Positions 20,107 to 32,045 of a DNA stretch of 64,000 nt are shown one piece after another. Source of the stretch: an uncultured Pelagibacteraceae bacterium (GTDB lineage: Bacteria > Pseudomonadota > Alphaproteobacteria > Pelagibacterales > Pelagibacteraceae). Location: contig CACOQN010000006.1 of NCBI GenBank assembly GCA_902629285.1, positions 23,762 through 87,761 on the forward strand, read 5' to 3'. The notes under the pieces are model-generated. The model saw only the letters and a program-made list of their open reading frames with translations. It did no database searches and was not told where the DNA came from. Position numbers and translations under genes: made by a program. The first letter of the stretch is position 1, and each line of letters starts with the position of its first letter.

Positions 20107-21913
20107 TTTTCCTGCTTAAACTTAAAATAAAATATATTAAATAGTAAATAATTAATGCAAAAGTAAATATAATAGAAAAAAAGCTAATATAATTTGAAAC
20201 TATTTGAATTTTATTTTGCTTAAAATCTATCTTTTCGTAATTCAAAAAATTTACCATTTTATCAAATTCATCTTTTTTGAAAACATCTCCTGGTAAACAA
20301 TTATTTTCATCAGGAAACAAAAAACAGGAAGGTTTAAAAAAAGTAAATTCATTTTTATTTCTGTTAATGTCTGTGTAATACAAAATACTACCATCACCTA
20401 AAATTTTTTTTGAATAAAATTTTATATTTTTTTTGTTCAAATTCTCCAGATTGTAACCAAATAAGGACTGATAACACATCAGTGAGGAATATGAAAAATA
20501 GAAAGTATCATTTCTTGTGCTTATTTTTTTTATAGTCCCATCTTTATTAAGCAGAACCGATGGACCATTTATTCTGGCTTTAATCTGACCCTGCTCAAAT
20601 TTCTCATTAAAATCATAAGAGTCCTTAATATTGTAACTTGCGGATTGAAGATAATTCTTATTATCTTTAATAAAATTTTGAAACAACAATATTATAATAA
20701 AACCAATAGATATCAAATTTTTGTATCTTATATTTATTTTACTGTTTTCAATTAACAAGCCAGTTAAAAAAATAATTGGAATAATATAAATTGCCATCCA
20801 CCTGAACTGAACCCATGTACTTTTAATTACTGGTATTTGTGAATTAAGATTGTACTGATTCAAGAAATTTATATTAAAATATATAGGTATTAGGAAAATA
20901 ATAGCTAAAATAATTAAAAAATTAAAATTTCTAAAATTTATTTTGAAAAACTTTTTATCAAACAAAGCAATCAAAAATAAAGATAATATTGGGACTATAC
21001 TTAAAGAATATTCCATTTCATGTTTTCCAAAAGAAATCATAGAAGTCAAATTTTCATTAAAATATTTTTGATCTGCCTCTAAGAAAAAAGATAAAAAGAA
21101 ATTTTTCAAGAACCCCAAAAAAGAATTAAATTCAGTTGGAGGATATTCTCTTGGAAAATTAGATAACAAGAATAAACTAGAAACTATTTTAGATAAAGAG
21201 ATTAAAAATCCTAACAATAAAGAAATAAAAAAATTTAAAAAAATTTTTAAAGTGTTTTGAAAATGTGCATAAAATAAAATTATAAAAAAAATACTTGTAA
21301 ATATTATTAAAATTATTGGACCTGAACCTGAATGAAAAAAATTAGCAAAAAAAATAGAAGAAAGAAGTAAATAAAAAATACTATACTTATGTAATTTTTT
21401 TTCATAGCTTTTGATAAGAAAAAAACAGTACAAAGGTACAAAAATATAACTTAAGTAAGCCACATGTCCAATTATAGATCTATATATAAAAAAACCATTA
21501 AACAAAAATAACGATGCACATAGTAAAGAGGTATATTTACTAAACCCGAATTTCCTTACCATAAGAAACATTCCAAAATAACTAATTAAAGATAGTATTA
21601 AAACAATTAATTTAATTGAGTAAATTGGGTCAAATAAAATAAAAATTATTTGATAAAATGAATAGAATGTTGATTGCGGATCAGCGTAAAAGGGTATTCC
21701 GCAGCAAAAGCTTGGAGTAAACCATGGTATAGATAAAAAATTTTTTTCAAACCATATCTTACCAAACATTAAATTAGGAACAAATTGCTCAAAATCATGA
21801 CCTAAATAACCTTCGTTATTGGGGAAAAATTTTTGGAATATTATTTGATGAAATATAAAAATTAAAAAAGACGTTAGAAGAAACAAAAAATTATTTTTTA
21901 ATTTATTTTCCAT
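20096..21913 (-). CDS. Polytopic membrane protein, possible GT-C/YfhO-like
   Basis: Many TM segments; GHDFEQFVPNLMFGKIWFEKNFLSIPWFTPSFCCGIPFYADPQSTFYSF. Start set at MENKLKNNF because the upstream ORF extension reads through a tRNA gene. Confidence 0.6.
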   Translation of the reverse strand: MENKLKNNFLFLLTSFLIFIFHQIIFQKFFPNNEGYLGHDFEQFVPNLMFGKIWFEKNFLSIPWFTPSFCCGIPFYADPQSTFYSFYQIIFILFDPIYSIKLIVLILSLISYFGMFLMVRKFGFSKYTSLLCASLFLFNGFFIYRSIIGHVAYLSYIFVPLYCFFLIKSYEKKLHKYSIFYLLLSSIFFANFFHSGSGPIILIIFTSIFFIILFYAHFQNTLKIFLNFFISLLLGFLISLSKIVSSLFLLSNFPREYPPTEFNSFLGFLKNFFLSFFLEADQKYFNENLTSMISFGKHEMEYSLSIVPILSLFLIALFDKKFFKINFRNFNFLIILAIIFLIPIYFNINFLNQYNLNSQIPVIKSTWVQFRWMAIYIIPIIFLTGLLIENSKINIRYKNLISIGFIIILLFQNFIKDNKNYLQSASYNIKDSYDFNEKFEQGQIKARINGPSVLLNKDGTIKKISTRNDTFYFSYSSLMCYQSLFGYNLENLNKKNIKFYSKKILGDGSILYYTDINRNKNEFTFFKPSCFLFPDENNCLPGDVFKKDEFDKMVNFLNYEKIDFKQNKIQIVSNYISFFSIIFTFALIIYYLIYFILSLSRKINF

Positions 21914-21918
21914 TAAAT

Positions 21919-21995
21919 TGGTGGGCCCGCCAGGACTCGAACCTGGGACCAATACATTATGAGTGTACTGCTCTAACCAACTGAGCTACAGGCCC
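21919..21995 (-). tRNA. tRNA with CAT anticodon (elongator Met most likely; Ile2 not excluded)
   Basis: GGGCCTGTAGCTCAGTTGGTTAGAGCAGTACACTCATAATGTATTGGTCCCAGGTTCGAGTCCTGGCGGGCCCACCA; cloverleaf with encoded CCA. Confidence 0.93.
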
Positions 21996-22051
21996 TTTAG
22001 TAATCTTAGTTACATCATTTTCATTTAGTTATCAATGAAACATAATTTATT

Positions 22052-22126
22052 TGGTGGGCCGTGTTGGTTACGCTCCAACTACCCCTGCAATGTCAATGCA
22101 GTACTCTACTATTGAGCTAACGGCCC
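22052..22126 (-). tRNA. tRNA-Val(GAC) with atypical D- and T-loops
   Basis: GGGCCGT TA GCTC AATAGTA GAGT A CTGCA TTGACAT TGCAG GGGTA GTTGG AGCGTAA CCAAC ACGGCCC A CCA; all stems pair. Confidence 0.8.
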
Positions 22127-22136
22127 TACTAGTGGA

Positions 22137-23357
22137 TTATCTAAATACTTTTAATGCAAACATACTTTTATAGTAATTTGGAGTTTTTTCCAATACTCTA
22201 TAAATTGGAAAAGATCCAAGATCCTCGTGATAAACCGCTTTAGGATTCCAAGTTAAACAAACCAGTACAAAAAATAAAGTATAAAAAAAGTTTTTAGTTT
22301 TTTTATTTTGAAAATTAAATTCAAAGGTGTTTTTTTTTAATATTATTGCCTCATTTTTTAAAAGACCAAAGTAATAAATAAACGAACAGGAATATGTCAT
22401 ATGTGTCCAACGACCTGAGTCAACAGCAATTAAATACATAATTAATGATGGCAATATCAATAAAATAATATTTAAAATAAAAGGTTTACTACAAAAAAAA
22501 TTATTTATTTTTTGAGGGTTAAATTCTGAAATAAATGATAGGTAAATCAAACTAAAAAAACCTACAACAAAAATAAATATATATCTTAAGATATGATTAA
22601 GTTGCCAACCTACTTCAAGATTATGATCAACTATACTTTTTGATAAAAAAATTGTAGCCAAGCCACATTCTTCACCAATTTTTTTTAATTCTTCACACAT
22701 TCTTGCAGTATCTTCGACTGAATGTGGATTAGAATAAACTAAATATATGCAAATAAAGGTAGGTAGACCGAGCAATATAAGTTTAAAAAAAAATTTATAG
22801 TTAAACTTCAACTTTGTAATAAAAATTAAAGAAAGAAAGAAAAAACTATAAAATATACTTCCCTCATGTACTAAAATGAGCACTGGAAAAATAATAGATA
22901 TAAAAATTAGAATTAAATTATTATTTATATATTTAAAATATAAATTGATTGAAACGATAAGTGCTATAAATATTAAAATTTCTTTCCTACCAAGAGCTTC
23001 GAGTTCAGCGATTGGAAATATGATAAATATTGGGGAAAATATTGATAATACAATAAGGTAATTTGGTTTTATATTTTTAAGTAAATTATAAATTAAAATA
23101 TAATAAAAAATATATAGTAAAGATTGAAAAATCAAAAAGCTAAAACGTAAATTTAAACTAAATAAATTACTTATTTGAAATATAACTTCTCCTAAAAATC
23201 CTCTCCTAACAAATCCTCCTTGATAATTAATAACCCATTCGGACATGGCATTATTAGATAAAACATTATTCCTAACAATCAGATAATAAATACTTAAGAT
23301 GGCTAAAATGAAAATATAATTTTTAAGTATAAATTTATAGTTTTTAGCCAAAAACAT
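22137..23357 (-). CDS. Uncharacterised polytopic membrane protein
   Basis: 406-aa ORF with many TM segments; EWVINYQGGFVRRGFLGEVIFQ near the N-terminus. Confidence 0.6.
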   Translation of the reverse strand: MFLAKNYKFILKNYIFILAILSIYYLIVRNNVLSNNAMSEWVINYQGGFVRRGFLGEVIFQISNLFSLNLRFSFLIFQSLLYIFYYILIYNLLKNIKPNYLIVLSIFSPIFIIFPIAELEALGRKEILIFIALIVSINLYFKYINNNLILIFISIIFPVLILVHEGSIFYSFFFLSLIFITKLKFNYKFFFKLILLGLPTFICIYLVYSNPHSVEDTARMCEELKKIGEECGLATIFLSKSIVDHNLEVGWQLNHILRYIFIFVVGFFSLIYLSFISEFNPQKINNFFCSKPFILNIILLILPSLIMYLIAVDSGRWTHMTYSCSFIYYFGLLKNEAIILKKNTFEFNFQNKKTKNFFYTLFFVLVCLTWNPKAVYHEDLGSFPIYRVLEKTPNYYKSMFALKVFR

Positions 23358-23389
23358 CTTTTTGCTAATTGATATTATATAAAAAGGAA

Positions 23390-25216
23390 TTAACTCTCGA
23401 GAAAACTTTTTAGCTGTTTTGATCTGCTAGGGTGCTTTAACTTTCTCAGAGCTTTTGCCTCAATTTGTCTGATTCTTTCTCTAGTTACAGAAAATTGCAA
23501 TCCTACTTCTTCAAGCGTATGGTCTGTATTCATTCCAACACCAAATCTCATTCTTAAAACTCTTTCTTCTCTTGGTGTTAAAGTCGATAAAATTTTAGTA
23601 GTTGCTTCACCAAGATTCGATTTAATAGCTTGTTCAAGTGGAGCAAGTGCTTTCGTATCCTCTATAAAATCACCTAAACTACTGTCTTCCTCATCACCAA
23701 CTGGTTTTTCAAGTGAAACAGGTTCTTTCGAAATTTTTAAAACCTTTCTTACCTTATCTAGTGGCATTCTAAGTTTTTTTGCTAGTTCTTCTGGTGTAGC
23801 CTCTCTTCCAAATTCACTTAATATCAATCTTTGAGTTCTTACTATTTTATTTATTGTTTCTATCATATGAACAGGAATACGGATGGTTCTAGCTTGGTCT
23901 GCAATAGATCTGGTTATCGCTTGTCTTATCCACCATGTAGCATAGGTAGAAAATTTATATCCTCTTCTATACTCAAACTTATCTACAGCCTTCATAAGTC
24001 CTATGTTTCCTTCTTGTATAAGATCTAAAAATTGAAGACCTCTGTTTGTATATTTTTTTGCAATAGATATAACCAACCTTAAGTTTGCTTCAACCATCTC
24101 TTTTTTTGCTATTCTAGATTCTTTTTCACCTTTCTGAACTCTACTTACTAACTTCTTAAAATCTGTAACCGATATTCCAAGCTTCTGACTAATATCAATT
24201 AATCTTTCTCTAATGTTTTTAAATTCATCCTTGTTTTTAGAAAAAAATTGTTTCCAAATATTATTTGTATCTAAAAATTTTTTTAAATTTGGATTTATCT
24301 CATTTCCAACATAAAATTTGATAAATTCATTTCTAGGGATCTTATGATCCATAGCAAGTCTTAAAAGATTTCCCTCAAGAGATATAATTTTTTTATTTTC
24401 CACGTAATGTTTTTGAACCAAATCTTCTAAAACAGATGGTGATAATTGTAATGATTTTATATTTTCTAAAATATCATTTACAATTTTTTCATATCCTTTT
24501 TCTTTAGCTGCTGAAAAGTTTTCTGAATTTAAGACATTTTGAAGTTTTTCTTTTTGATATTTGATTAATTTACTATATTCTTTTGTAAGAGTATTAATTG
24601 TTTTTAATACTTTTGGTTTAATTTCTGTCTCCATAGCAGCAAGTGTAGGATTAAAATCGTCATCTTCGTCATCGGAGGAATTTTCTTCTTTGTCAGTCTC
24701 ACCTGCATTTTTTTGTTTTGCGCTTGGTCCAGTTGTTTCATCTTCCATATAATTTGTATCAATATCGATTATTTCTCTTACTAAAATTTCATCATTTTGT
24801 AATTTTTCATTCCATTCAAAAAATTGTTGAGCTGTTATAGGACTTTGAGAGAGTGCAATTAGCATCACATCTTTACCAGCCTCAATTCTTTTAGCAATTG
24901 CAATCTCACCTTCTCTTGAAAGAAGTTCTACTCCACCCATTTCTCTAAGATACATTCTGATAGGGTCATCACTTTTCTCGATTGTTTTTCCTTCTTCTTT
25001 ATTTGAACTTTCTTTTTTTCTTAAAATTTTGAAATCTGATTTTTTTTCCACTAAGGCGACATTTTCATCTAATATATAAATAAACGCTTGAGCTAAGTTC
25101 TCATCAGATAAATTTCTTTTTCCTAAAGATTTACTTAACTCTTCATAGGTGATAAAACCTCTGTGGGTTCCTCTTCCCATCAATCTAGCAAATGATTTTG
25201 TAATTATTCTTTCCAC
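23390..25216 (-). CDS. rpoD: RNA polymerase sigma factor RpoD (sigma70)
   Basis: [76 protein letters not shown]; region 4 helix-turn-helix. Confidence 0.98.
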   Translation of the reverse strand: MERIITKSFARLMGRGTHRGFITYEELSKSLGKRNLSDENLAQAFIYILDENVALVEKKSDFKILRKKESSNKEEGKTIEKSDDPIRMYLREMGGVELLSREGEIAIAKRIEAGKDVMLIALSQSPITAQQFFEWNEKLQNDEILVREIIDIDTNYMEDETTGPSAKQKNAGETDKEENSSDDEDDDFNPTLAAMETEIKPKVLKTINTLTKEYSKLIKYQKEKLQNVLNSENFSAAKEKGYEKIVNDILENIKSLQLSPSVLEDLVQKHYVENKKIISLEGNLLRLAMDHKIPRNEFIKFYVGNEINPNLKKFLDTNNIWKQFFSKNKDEFKNIRERLIDISQKLGISVTDFKKLVSRVQKGEKESRIAKKEMVEANLRLVISIAKKYTNRGLQFLDLIQEGNIGLMKAVDKFEYRRGYKFSTYATWWIRQAITRSIADQARTIRIPVHMIETINKIVRTQRLILSEFGREATPEELAKKLRMPLDKVRKVLKISKEPVSLEKPVGDEEDSSLGDFIEDTKALAPLEQAIKSNLGEATTKILSTLTPREERVLRMRFGVGMNTDHTLEEVGLQFSVTRERIRQIEAKALRKLKHPSRSKQLKSFLES

Positions 25217-25283
25217 GATATTTTGAATTTAGATGTCTTATATAATGTCAATTATATAAAAATCTATTACTAATTTGGTCAGT

Positions 25284-27059
25284 TTAATTGAGATTCTGCT
25301 TTTTTTTGAGCTCTTTTAACTCATTAAATGTAGACTCGCTCATATCAAGAGAAAACTTCGATTCTAATTCCTGAATTCTGAACTCAAGATCATAATTCAT
25401 CAAATCTCTAGAAATATCCTCTAATAATTCTATTATTTTTTGACCATCATCAGATTTATTTTTTAAAATATGTTTAATTGAAGCAAATTTGTTTATTTTT
25501 TCGATTAATTGAACATCCAAGTTAAGATCTTGTACTGTAATTTGTGGGTCGGATTTTAATTTTTGAATTATCATTTCAAATATTTTTTTATTAAAATCAG
25601 TAAATAACTTTATATTTTCAATCAAATGAATATTTGCTTGCAATAAATTCAAATTATTCAAAACTAAGTATAATAAAGAAAACTCTTTGATCTCAACTCC
25701 AGTTAAAGACTGACTTTCTTTGAAATATTTTTTTGTACTTTCTAAAGATTTTATTTTTTTTCTGTAAAATCTTTTATTATTTTGATTTGAATGTGGAGTT
25801 AGCTCAGCAATTTTTTCTAAAAAGTATTCTAAGACATATTTTTTTATAAAATCATCTTTTATTGTATTTGCAATACTTCTAAGTTTTTTCTCAAAAATAG
25901 CCATAGATGAAGGATTGTTATTTGTTTGTTTTTTATAATGACTAAAAATAAATTGATGAATAGATAGTTTAGTTTGCTTAGTAAATTCCAAAAAATTTGA
26001 TTTACCATGTTTATTTACATAGCTATCTGGATCTTCCTTATCTGGAAGAAATAAAAACGAAATTTGTTTTTCTGGTTTTAATTCTTTAATTGAATTTTCA
26101 GCAGCCCTAACAGCAGCTTTATATCCACCTTCATCACCATCAAAACAGATTATAATATCATCAAAAAATTGGTTTAAAGTTAAAATTTGTTTGTCAGTTA
26201 AAGATGTACCAAGATTTGCAACTACATTATCAATTCCATTTTTGCTAAGACCTACAACATCCATGTATCCTTCGACCAGATAAATGTGATCGATTTTATT
26301 AGAAAGTTTTCTTGCTAAATCCAAATTATATAAATTTGATCCTTTTTTAAAAAAATTTGTTTCAGGCGAATTTATATATTTTGCTAAATAATCTAAATTT
26401 TCAATTATTCTTCCACCTAAAGCAATTGGTTGACCTGAAATATTATTAATCGGAAATATTAATCGACCTCTAAATCTTTCTACATAAAATTTTTTTTTTT
26501 CATCCAAATAAAAAAGACCAGTCTCTATAAGAGTTTGTTCACTATAATCATTTTTTAATTTTTCAAAAAAATTTGGATTTTTTTCTACATATCCTATCTT
26601 AAATTTTTTAACTTCATCTTTACTTAGCGACCTATTTTTTAAATAATCTCTGGCTATTGAATAATTTTGATTTTTTAAAAGTTCTTTGTGATAAAATTCA
26701 ACATAATTACTAAAAATAGATTTATACTCATTCCATTTTTTCTCTCTTTCTTCATCTAGTTTTGAAAACATATATGGCTGCATACCTGCTAACTGAGATA
26801 AATATTTAACGGCTTCACCAAATTTTAAATTTTGAGTTTTCATCACAAAATCAAAAATATTTCCGTGTTCAGAGGTTGCAAAACAATGATAAAATTCTTT
26901 TTCATCATTTACAGTAAATGAGGGTGTCTTTTCATTTTTGAAAGGTGATAAACCAACAAATTCTTTACCTCTTTTTTTTAAGGAAACCGTTTTTGAGACT
27001 ACAGTTGAAACTTTCAACCTGTTTTTAATTTCATCAAGATACTCTTTTGGGTATTTCAT
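25284..27059 (-). CDS. dnaG: DNA primase DnaG
   Basis: KNEKTPSFTVNDEKEFYHCF, YLVEGYMDVVGL, IICFDGDEGGYKAA (TOPRIM), adjacent to rpoD. Confidence 0.96.
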   Translation of the reverse strand: MKYPKEYLDEIKNRLKVSTVVSKTVSLKKRGKEFVGLSPFKNEKTPSFTVNDEKEFYHCFATSEHGNIFDFVMKTQNLKFGEAVKYLSQLAGMQPYMFSKLDEEREKKWNEYKSIFSNYVEFYHKELLKNQNYSIARDYLKNRSLSKDEVKKFKIGYVEKNPNFFEKLKNDYSEQTLIETGLFYLDEKKKFYVERFRGRLIFPINNISGQPIALGGRIIENLDYLAKYINSPETNFFKKGSNLYNLDLARKLSNKIDHIYLVEGYMDVVGLSKNGIDNVVANLGTSLTDKQILTLNQFFDDIIICFDGDEGGYKAAVRAAENSIKELKPEKQISFLFLPDKEDPDSYVNKHGKSNFLEFTKQTKLSIHQFIFSHYKKQTNNNPSSMAIFEKKLRSIANTIKDDFIKKYVLEYFLEKIAELTPHSNQNNKRFYRKKIKSLESTKKYFKESQSLTGVEIKEFSLLYLVLNNLNLLQANIHLIENIKLFTDFNKKIFEMIIQKLKSDPQITVQDLNLDVQLIEKINKFASIKHILKNKSDDGQKIIELLEDISRDLMNYDLEFRIQELESKFSLDMSESTFNELKELKKKQNLN

Positions 27060-27520
27060 TATTTATTTAACAATTCTTTGATCATTGATCCTGCTTTGGA
27101 AAAATCAATTTCGTCCGCATGAGTTTTTTTTAATTCGCCCATAACTTTCCCCATATCTTTTAAAGAATTTGCTCCAATTTTTGAAATAATATCTGAACAG
27201 ATTTTTTTAGTTTCTTCTTCACTAAGTTGCTTAGGTAAAAAACTTGTTAAAATATCATATTCATTTTGCTCAACTTCTAAAAGATCTGTTCTATTATTTT
27301 TTGTATAAATATCGATCGATTCGGCTCGTTGCTTAACCATTTTTTTTAAAAGTTTCTTAATATCCTCATCATCAGTTTCTTTTTTGTTAGGGCCCGATCT
27401 GTTAACAATGTCCAAATCCTTAATAGAAGATAATATTAACCTATAGGTTGATATTTTATTTTTATCTTTAGATTTTAAAGCATTTTTATATTCGTTTTCG
27501 ATGGTCTGTTTTAATGACAT
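27059..27520 (-). CDS. GatB/YqeY domain protein
   Basis: YKNALKSKDKNKISTYRLILSSIKD..., LPKQLSEEETKKI, GKVMGELKKTHADEIDFSKAGSMIKELL. Confidence 0.9.
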   Translation of the reverse strand: MSLKQTIENEYKNALKSKDKNKISTYRLILSSIKDLDIVNRSGPNKKETDDEDIKKLLKKMVKQRAESIDIYTKNNRTDLLEVEQNEYDILTSFLPKQLSEEETKKICSDIISKIGANSLKDMGKVMGELKKTHADEIDFSKAGSMIKELLNK

Positions 27521-27616
27521 AATTATTTAATTTACTTAAAAGAAAAAATTCTTCAAAAGAAAAATTGTTTTTTTACAATTTTATATTACATCTCTGTTGC
27601 GATAATAAAGCAATTA

Positions 27617-28843
27617 TTGTATGAACCTTTAACTCATGAGTTGTACTTGAACAAAAAAGCAAAAAAAACTAACTCAAAAATAAAATCTCAAATCAATACA
27701 GGCGTTTTAGTTCTCGAAAATAAAAAGGTGTTTAAAGGAATTGGAATTGGATACCAAGGAGAAGCTACTGGAGAAGTTTGTTTTAATACATCCTTAACAG
27801 GTTATCAGGAAATCATTTCTGATCCCTCATATGCAGGCCAAATTATTAACTTTACCTTTCCTCACATAGGAAATGTTGGGACCAATAAAGAAGATCATGA
27901 GGCTGATAAAATATGGGCTAAAGGGGTAATATTGAACTCTGAAATTACTGATCCTTCAAACTATAGGTCATTTCTTCATTTAGATATTTGGCTTAAAAAA
28001 AATAAAATTGTTGGAATTACTGGTTTAGACACAAGAAGCCTTACCAACTTCATAAGAGATAATGGAGCTCCTAAAGGAACAGTTGCTTTCTCAAAAAATG
28101 GAAAATTTAATATCAGCAAACTTGCTAATACAACAATAAAATGGAGTGGATTAAAAAACTTAGACCTTGCAAAAACAGTCACAACTCAAAAAAACTACAT
28201 ATGGAAAGGCTATAAAACCTGGAAAAAAGAAACTGGATTTAAAAAAAATAAAAAAAATACATTTCACGTAGTTGCAATTGACTATGGGATTAAAAAAAAT
28301 ATCTTAAGATATTTTTCTGATTTTAATTGTAAAGTAAGCGTTGTTTCTTGCAATACAACTGCTGAAAAAATTTTAGCTCTTAAACCAAATGGTATATTTT
28401 TATCAAATGGTCCTGGTGATCCTGCGGCTACTGGAAAATATGCAATAGGAATTCTTAGAGACTTAATAACAAAAAACTTGCCTGTATTTGGTATTTGCCT
28501 GGGTCATCAACTTCTTGCTTTAGCGCTTGGTGGCAAAACAAAAAAAATGAAATTAGGTCATCGAGGTGCAAATCACCCTGTAAAAAACTTAGTCCAAGAT
28601 AATGTTGAAATCACCAGCCAGAACCATGGGTTTGAAGTAATGAGAGAAAATTTACCAAAAAATATTGAAATAACTCATAAATCTTTATTTGATAATAGTA
28701 TTGAAGGTATAAGACTAAAAAACAAACCTGTTTTTTCAGTGCAATATCACCCTGAGTCGAACCCTGGTCCACAAGATAGTGTGTATTTGTTTAAAGAATT
28801 TATTAACAGTATGAAAAAAAATGCCCAAAAGAAAAGATATTAA
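27617..28843 (+). CDS. carA: Carbamoyl-phosphate synthase small subunit
   Basis: [53 protein letters not shown]. Exact start uncertain (TTG in track). Confidence 0.96.
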   Translation: MYEPLTHELYLNKKAKKTNSKIKSQINTGVLVLENKKVFKGIGIGYQGEATGEVCFNTSLTGYQEIISDPSYAGQIINFTFPHIGNVGTNKEDHEADKIWAKGVILNSEITDPSNYRSFLHLDIWLKKNKIVGITGLDTRSLTNFIRDNGAPKGTVAFSKNGKFNISKLANTTIKWSGLKNLDLAKTVTTQKNYIWKGYKTWKKETGFKKNKKNTFHVVAIDYGIKKNILRYFSDFNCKVSVVSCNTTAEKILALKPNGIFLSNGPGDPAATGKYAIGILRDLITKNLPVFGICLGHQLLALALGGKTKKMKLGHRGANHPVKNLVQDNVEITSQNHGFEVMRENLPKNIEITHKSLFDNSIEGIRLKNKPVFSVQYHPESNPGPQDSVYLFKEFINSMKKNAQKKRY

Positions 28844-31800
28844 AAAAATATTAGTAGTAGGTGCTGGCCCAATTATAATAGGTCAAGCTTGCGAATTTGA
28901 TTATTCCGGTACTCAAGCATGCAAAGCTCTTAAAGACGAAGGTTATAAAGTAGTTTTAATCAACTCAAATCCAGCAACAATTATGACAGATCCAGATGTT
29001 GCAGATAAAACCTACATTGAGCCAATAACATTACTTGTTTTAGAAAAAATTCTTAAAAAAGAAAAACCAGACGCAATTTTACCAACGATGGGAGGTCAGA
29101 CGGCACTTAATATTGCAATGGAAGCTGAAAAAAAAGGAATCTTAAAAGAATATAAAATTGAATTAATTGGAGCAAATTCAAAAGCAATTTCCAATGCTGA
29201 AGATAGGAAAAAATTTAGAAAAAATATGATAGATATTGGTTTAGATTTACCAAAATCTGAAATCGTAAATAGTAACAACCAGGCCTCAAAAGTATTAAGA
29301 AAAATTGGTTTACCTGCAATTATAAGACCTGCATTTACATTGGGTGGGCTTGGAGGAGGAATTGCTAAAAATAAAAAAGATTATTTCAAAATCATAAAAA
29401 ATGGATTGCACGAATCACCTGTAAGCCAAGTTCTTGTTGAAGAGTGTTTGGAGGGATGGAAAGAATTTGAAATGGAAGTTGTTAGAGATAAGAAAGATAA
29501 TTGTATTATAATTTGTTCTATAGAAAATGTCGATCCGATGGGCATCCATACTGGTGACTCTGTAACTGTAGCCCCAGCACTTACTTTGACAGATAAGGAA
29601 TATCAAGTAATGAGAAATGCTTCTATTGCCTGTCTTAGAAAAATTGGAGTTGAAACAGGAGGATCAAATGTACAGTTTGCTATCAACCCTAAAAATGGAC
29701 GAATGGTTGTAATAGAAATGAATCCTCGTGTATCCAGATCCTCAGCTCTAGCTTCTAAAGCAACTGGTTTTCCAATTGCAAAAGTTGCCGCTAAGCTTGC
29801 TGTTGGTTATACGTTGGACGAATTAAAAAACGAAATAACTAAAGTTACCCCTGCATCTTTTGAGCCAACCATAGATTATGTAGTAACTAAAATTCCTAGA
29901 TTTACTTTTGAAAAATTTTCAACATCACCAGCTACATTGGGAACTTCTATGAAATCAGTTGGTGAAGCAATGGCAATTGGTAGGAACTTCAAAGAATCTC
30001 TTCAAAAAGCATTGGTTTCCTTGGAGACTGGTTTTTCGGGATTAGATAGAATATTTAATCTAAACAAGAAACAAATAGAAAAAAAACTTAAAGAAAATAT
30101 CCCAAATAAATTACTCCTTGTTGCAGAAGCAATTCGTAAAAAAATTAATTTAAAGAGAATTTACGCTTTATCAAAAATTGACCCTTGGTTTTTAGAGCAG
30201 ATAAAAGAAATAATAGATAATGAAATAAAAATTAAAATGAAAGGGTTACCTAAAAATTTTGTTGAATTCAACAGAATAAAATCAATAGGTTTCTCTGACA
30301 AAAAACTTTCTGAACTTACTAAAATTTCAGAGAATGTTATTAGAAAAAAAAGAACTGCATTAAAAATCTTGCCTGTGTTTAAAAAAGTTGATACTTGCGC
30401 TGCAGAATTTAAATCCTTCACACCTTATATGTACTCAACATATCAACGAAATTTCTCAATTAATTCAGAGTGTGAAGCAAATCCATCACCTAGAAAAAAA
30501 ATTATTATTTTAGGTGGTGGTCCTAACAGAATTGGTCAAGGTATAGAATTTGACTACTGCTGTTGCCAGGCAAGTTTTTCCCTAAAAAAAGCAGGTTTTG
30601 AGACCATAATGGTCAATTGCAACCCTGAAACAGTTTCAACAGATTATGACACAAGTGATAGACTTTATTTTGAACCACTAATTGAAGAATACGTTTTTAA
30701 TATAATTAAAAAAGAACAAGAAAAAGGAAATCTGCTTGGAATAATTGCTCAATTTGGTGGGCAAACTCCTATAAAACTTGCAAAATTTTTATATGATAAC
30801 AATCTTCCTATTTTAGGAACACAATATACTTCAATTGATTTAGCTGAAGATAGAGATCGATTTCGAAATTTATTAAATAAACTTAAATTAAAACAAGCTG
30901 AAAGTGGAATTGCTAAAACATTTAAACAAGCAATTAATATCTCAGAAAAAATTGGCTTACCACTAATGGTTAGACCATCTTATGTGCTGGGAGGAAGAGC
31001 CATGGAGATTGTATATGAGAAAAATCAGCTTAAAAAATTTGTAGAAGAGGCTTTCAAAGCAGCAGATGATAATCCTATTTTAATCGATAAATTTATTAAC
31101 CATGCAATGGAGGTTGATGTCGACGCAATATCTGATGGAAAACAAGTGTATGTTGCTGGTATCATGCAACATATAGAGGAGGCTGGTATTCATTCAGGAG
31201 ACTCTGCATGTAGTTTACCACCAGTGTCTATTAAACCCTACTTAATAAAAGAAATTGAAAATCAGACCAAAAAACTTGCTCTTGCTCTTAAAGTAAAAGG
31301 CTTCATGAATATTCAATATGCAATAAAAAAAGATAAAATTTATGTGATTGAGGTTAACCCAAGAGCAAGTAGAACAGTACCATTTGTTTCTAAAGCAAAA
31401 GGTTTACCACTAGCAAAAATTGCATCACGAGTAATGGCAGGTGAAAAATTATCAAAATTTAATTTGAAGGATAAATCTAAAGGAATGTACGCAGTTAAAG
31501 AGGCTGTATTTCCTTTTAATAAATTCCCAAATAGTGATCTGCTTTTAGGACCAGAAATGAAGTCCACTGGTGAGGTAATGGGTTTTGACAAAAATTTTGG
31601 AATGGCATTTGCCAAAAGTCAAATAGCAGCATCAAATTCATTACCTAAAGATGGTTTAGCTTTTATTTCTCTCAAAAACTCACACAAAGATGAAGGGATA
31701 GACTTAGCCAAAGAACTTATTAGATTAAAATTTACCTTATGTGCAACTAAAGGAACTGCTGATTATATTAGAAAGCACGGTATGAAATGTAGAATCATTA

Positions 31801-32045
31801 ATAAAGTAAGCACTGGTTCCCCTCATATAGTTGATGTTTTAGATGCAAAAAAAATTGCATTAGTAATAAATACGGGGGGTGGAAATAAAGCTTATCGAAT
31901 AAGCGATGCAATCGCTTTAAGAAGAGCTACCTTAAAAAATAAAGTTCCATATTGTACAAATATGTCAACAGCTTATGCATGTTTAGAGGCAATTAAATCT
32001 TTGAAAACAAATAAATTAGAAGTTAACTCTCTTCAAGATATTTAA
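28821..32045 (+). CDS. carB: Carbamoyl-phosphate synthase large subunit
   Basis: Duplicated ATP-grasp domains: [29 protein letters not shown] and [29 protein letters not shown]. Confidence 0.98.
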   Translation: MPKRKDIKKILVVGAGPIIIGQACEFDYSGTQACKALKDEGYKVVLINSNPATIMTDPDVADKTYIEPITLLVLEKILKKEKPDAILPTMGGQTALNIAMEAEKKGILKEYKIELIGANSKAISNAEDRKKFRKNMIDIGLDLPKSEIVNSNNQASKVLRKIGLPAIIRPAFTLGGLGGGIAKNKKDYFKIIKNGLHESPVSQVLVEECLEGWKEFEMEVVRDKKDNCIIICSIENVDPMGIHTGDSVTVAPALTLTDKEYQVMRNASIACLRKIGVETGGSNVQFAINPKNGRMVVIEMNPRVSRSSALASKATGFPIAKVAAKLAVGYTLDELKNEITKVTPASFEPTIDYVVTKIPRFTFEKFSTSPATLGTSMKSVGEAMAIGRNFKESLQKALVSLETGFSGLDRIFNLNKKQIEKKLKENIPNKLLLVAEAIRKKINLKRIYALSKIDPWFLEQIKEIIDNEIKIKMKGLPKNFVEFNRIKSIGFSDKKLSELTKISENVIRKKRTALKILPVFKKVDTCAAEFKSFTPYMYSTYQRNFSINSECEANPSPRKKIIILGGGPNRIGQGIEFDYCCCQASFSLKKAGFETIMVNCNPETVSTDYDTSDRLYFEPLIEEYVFNIIKKEQEKGNLLGIIAQFGGQTPIKLAKFLYDNNLPILGTQYTSIDLAEDRDRFRNLLNKLKLKQAESGIAKTFKQAINISEKIGLPLMVRPSYVLGGRAMEIVYEKNQLKKFVEEAFKAADDNPILIDKFINHAMEVDVDAISDGKQVYVAGIMQHIEEAGIHSGDSACSLPPVSIKPYLIKEIENQTKKLALALKVKGFMNIQYAIKKDKIYVIEVNPRASRTVPFVSKAKGLPLAKIASRVMAGEKLSKFNLKDKSKGMYAVKEAVFPFNKFPNSDLLLGPEMKSTGEVMGFDKNFGMAFAKSQIAASNSLPKDGLAFISLKNSHKDEGIDLAKELIRLKFTLCATKGTADYIRKHGMKCRIINKVSTGSPHIVDVLDAKKIALVINTGGGNKAYRISDAIALRRATLKNKVPYCTNMSTAYACLEAIKSLKTNKLEVNSLQDI

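Noticed and set aside
21914-21952. N-terminal extension MVPGSSPGGPTNL of the 20096 membrane protein
   Set aside because: It is the translated 3' half of the CAT-anticodon tRNA; real start is MENKLKNNF at 21913.
27566-27616. Possible promoter upstream of carA (e.g. GATAAT-like box)
   Set aside because: Several AT-rich hexamers fit weakly, with no convincing -35/-10 pair; not separable from background composition.
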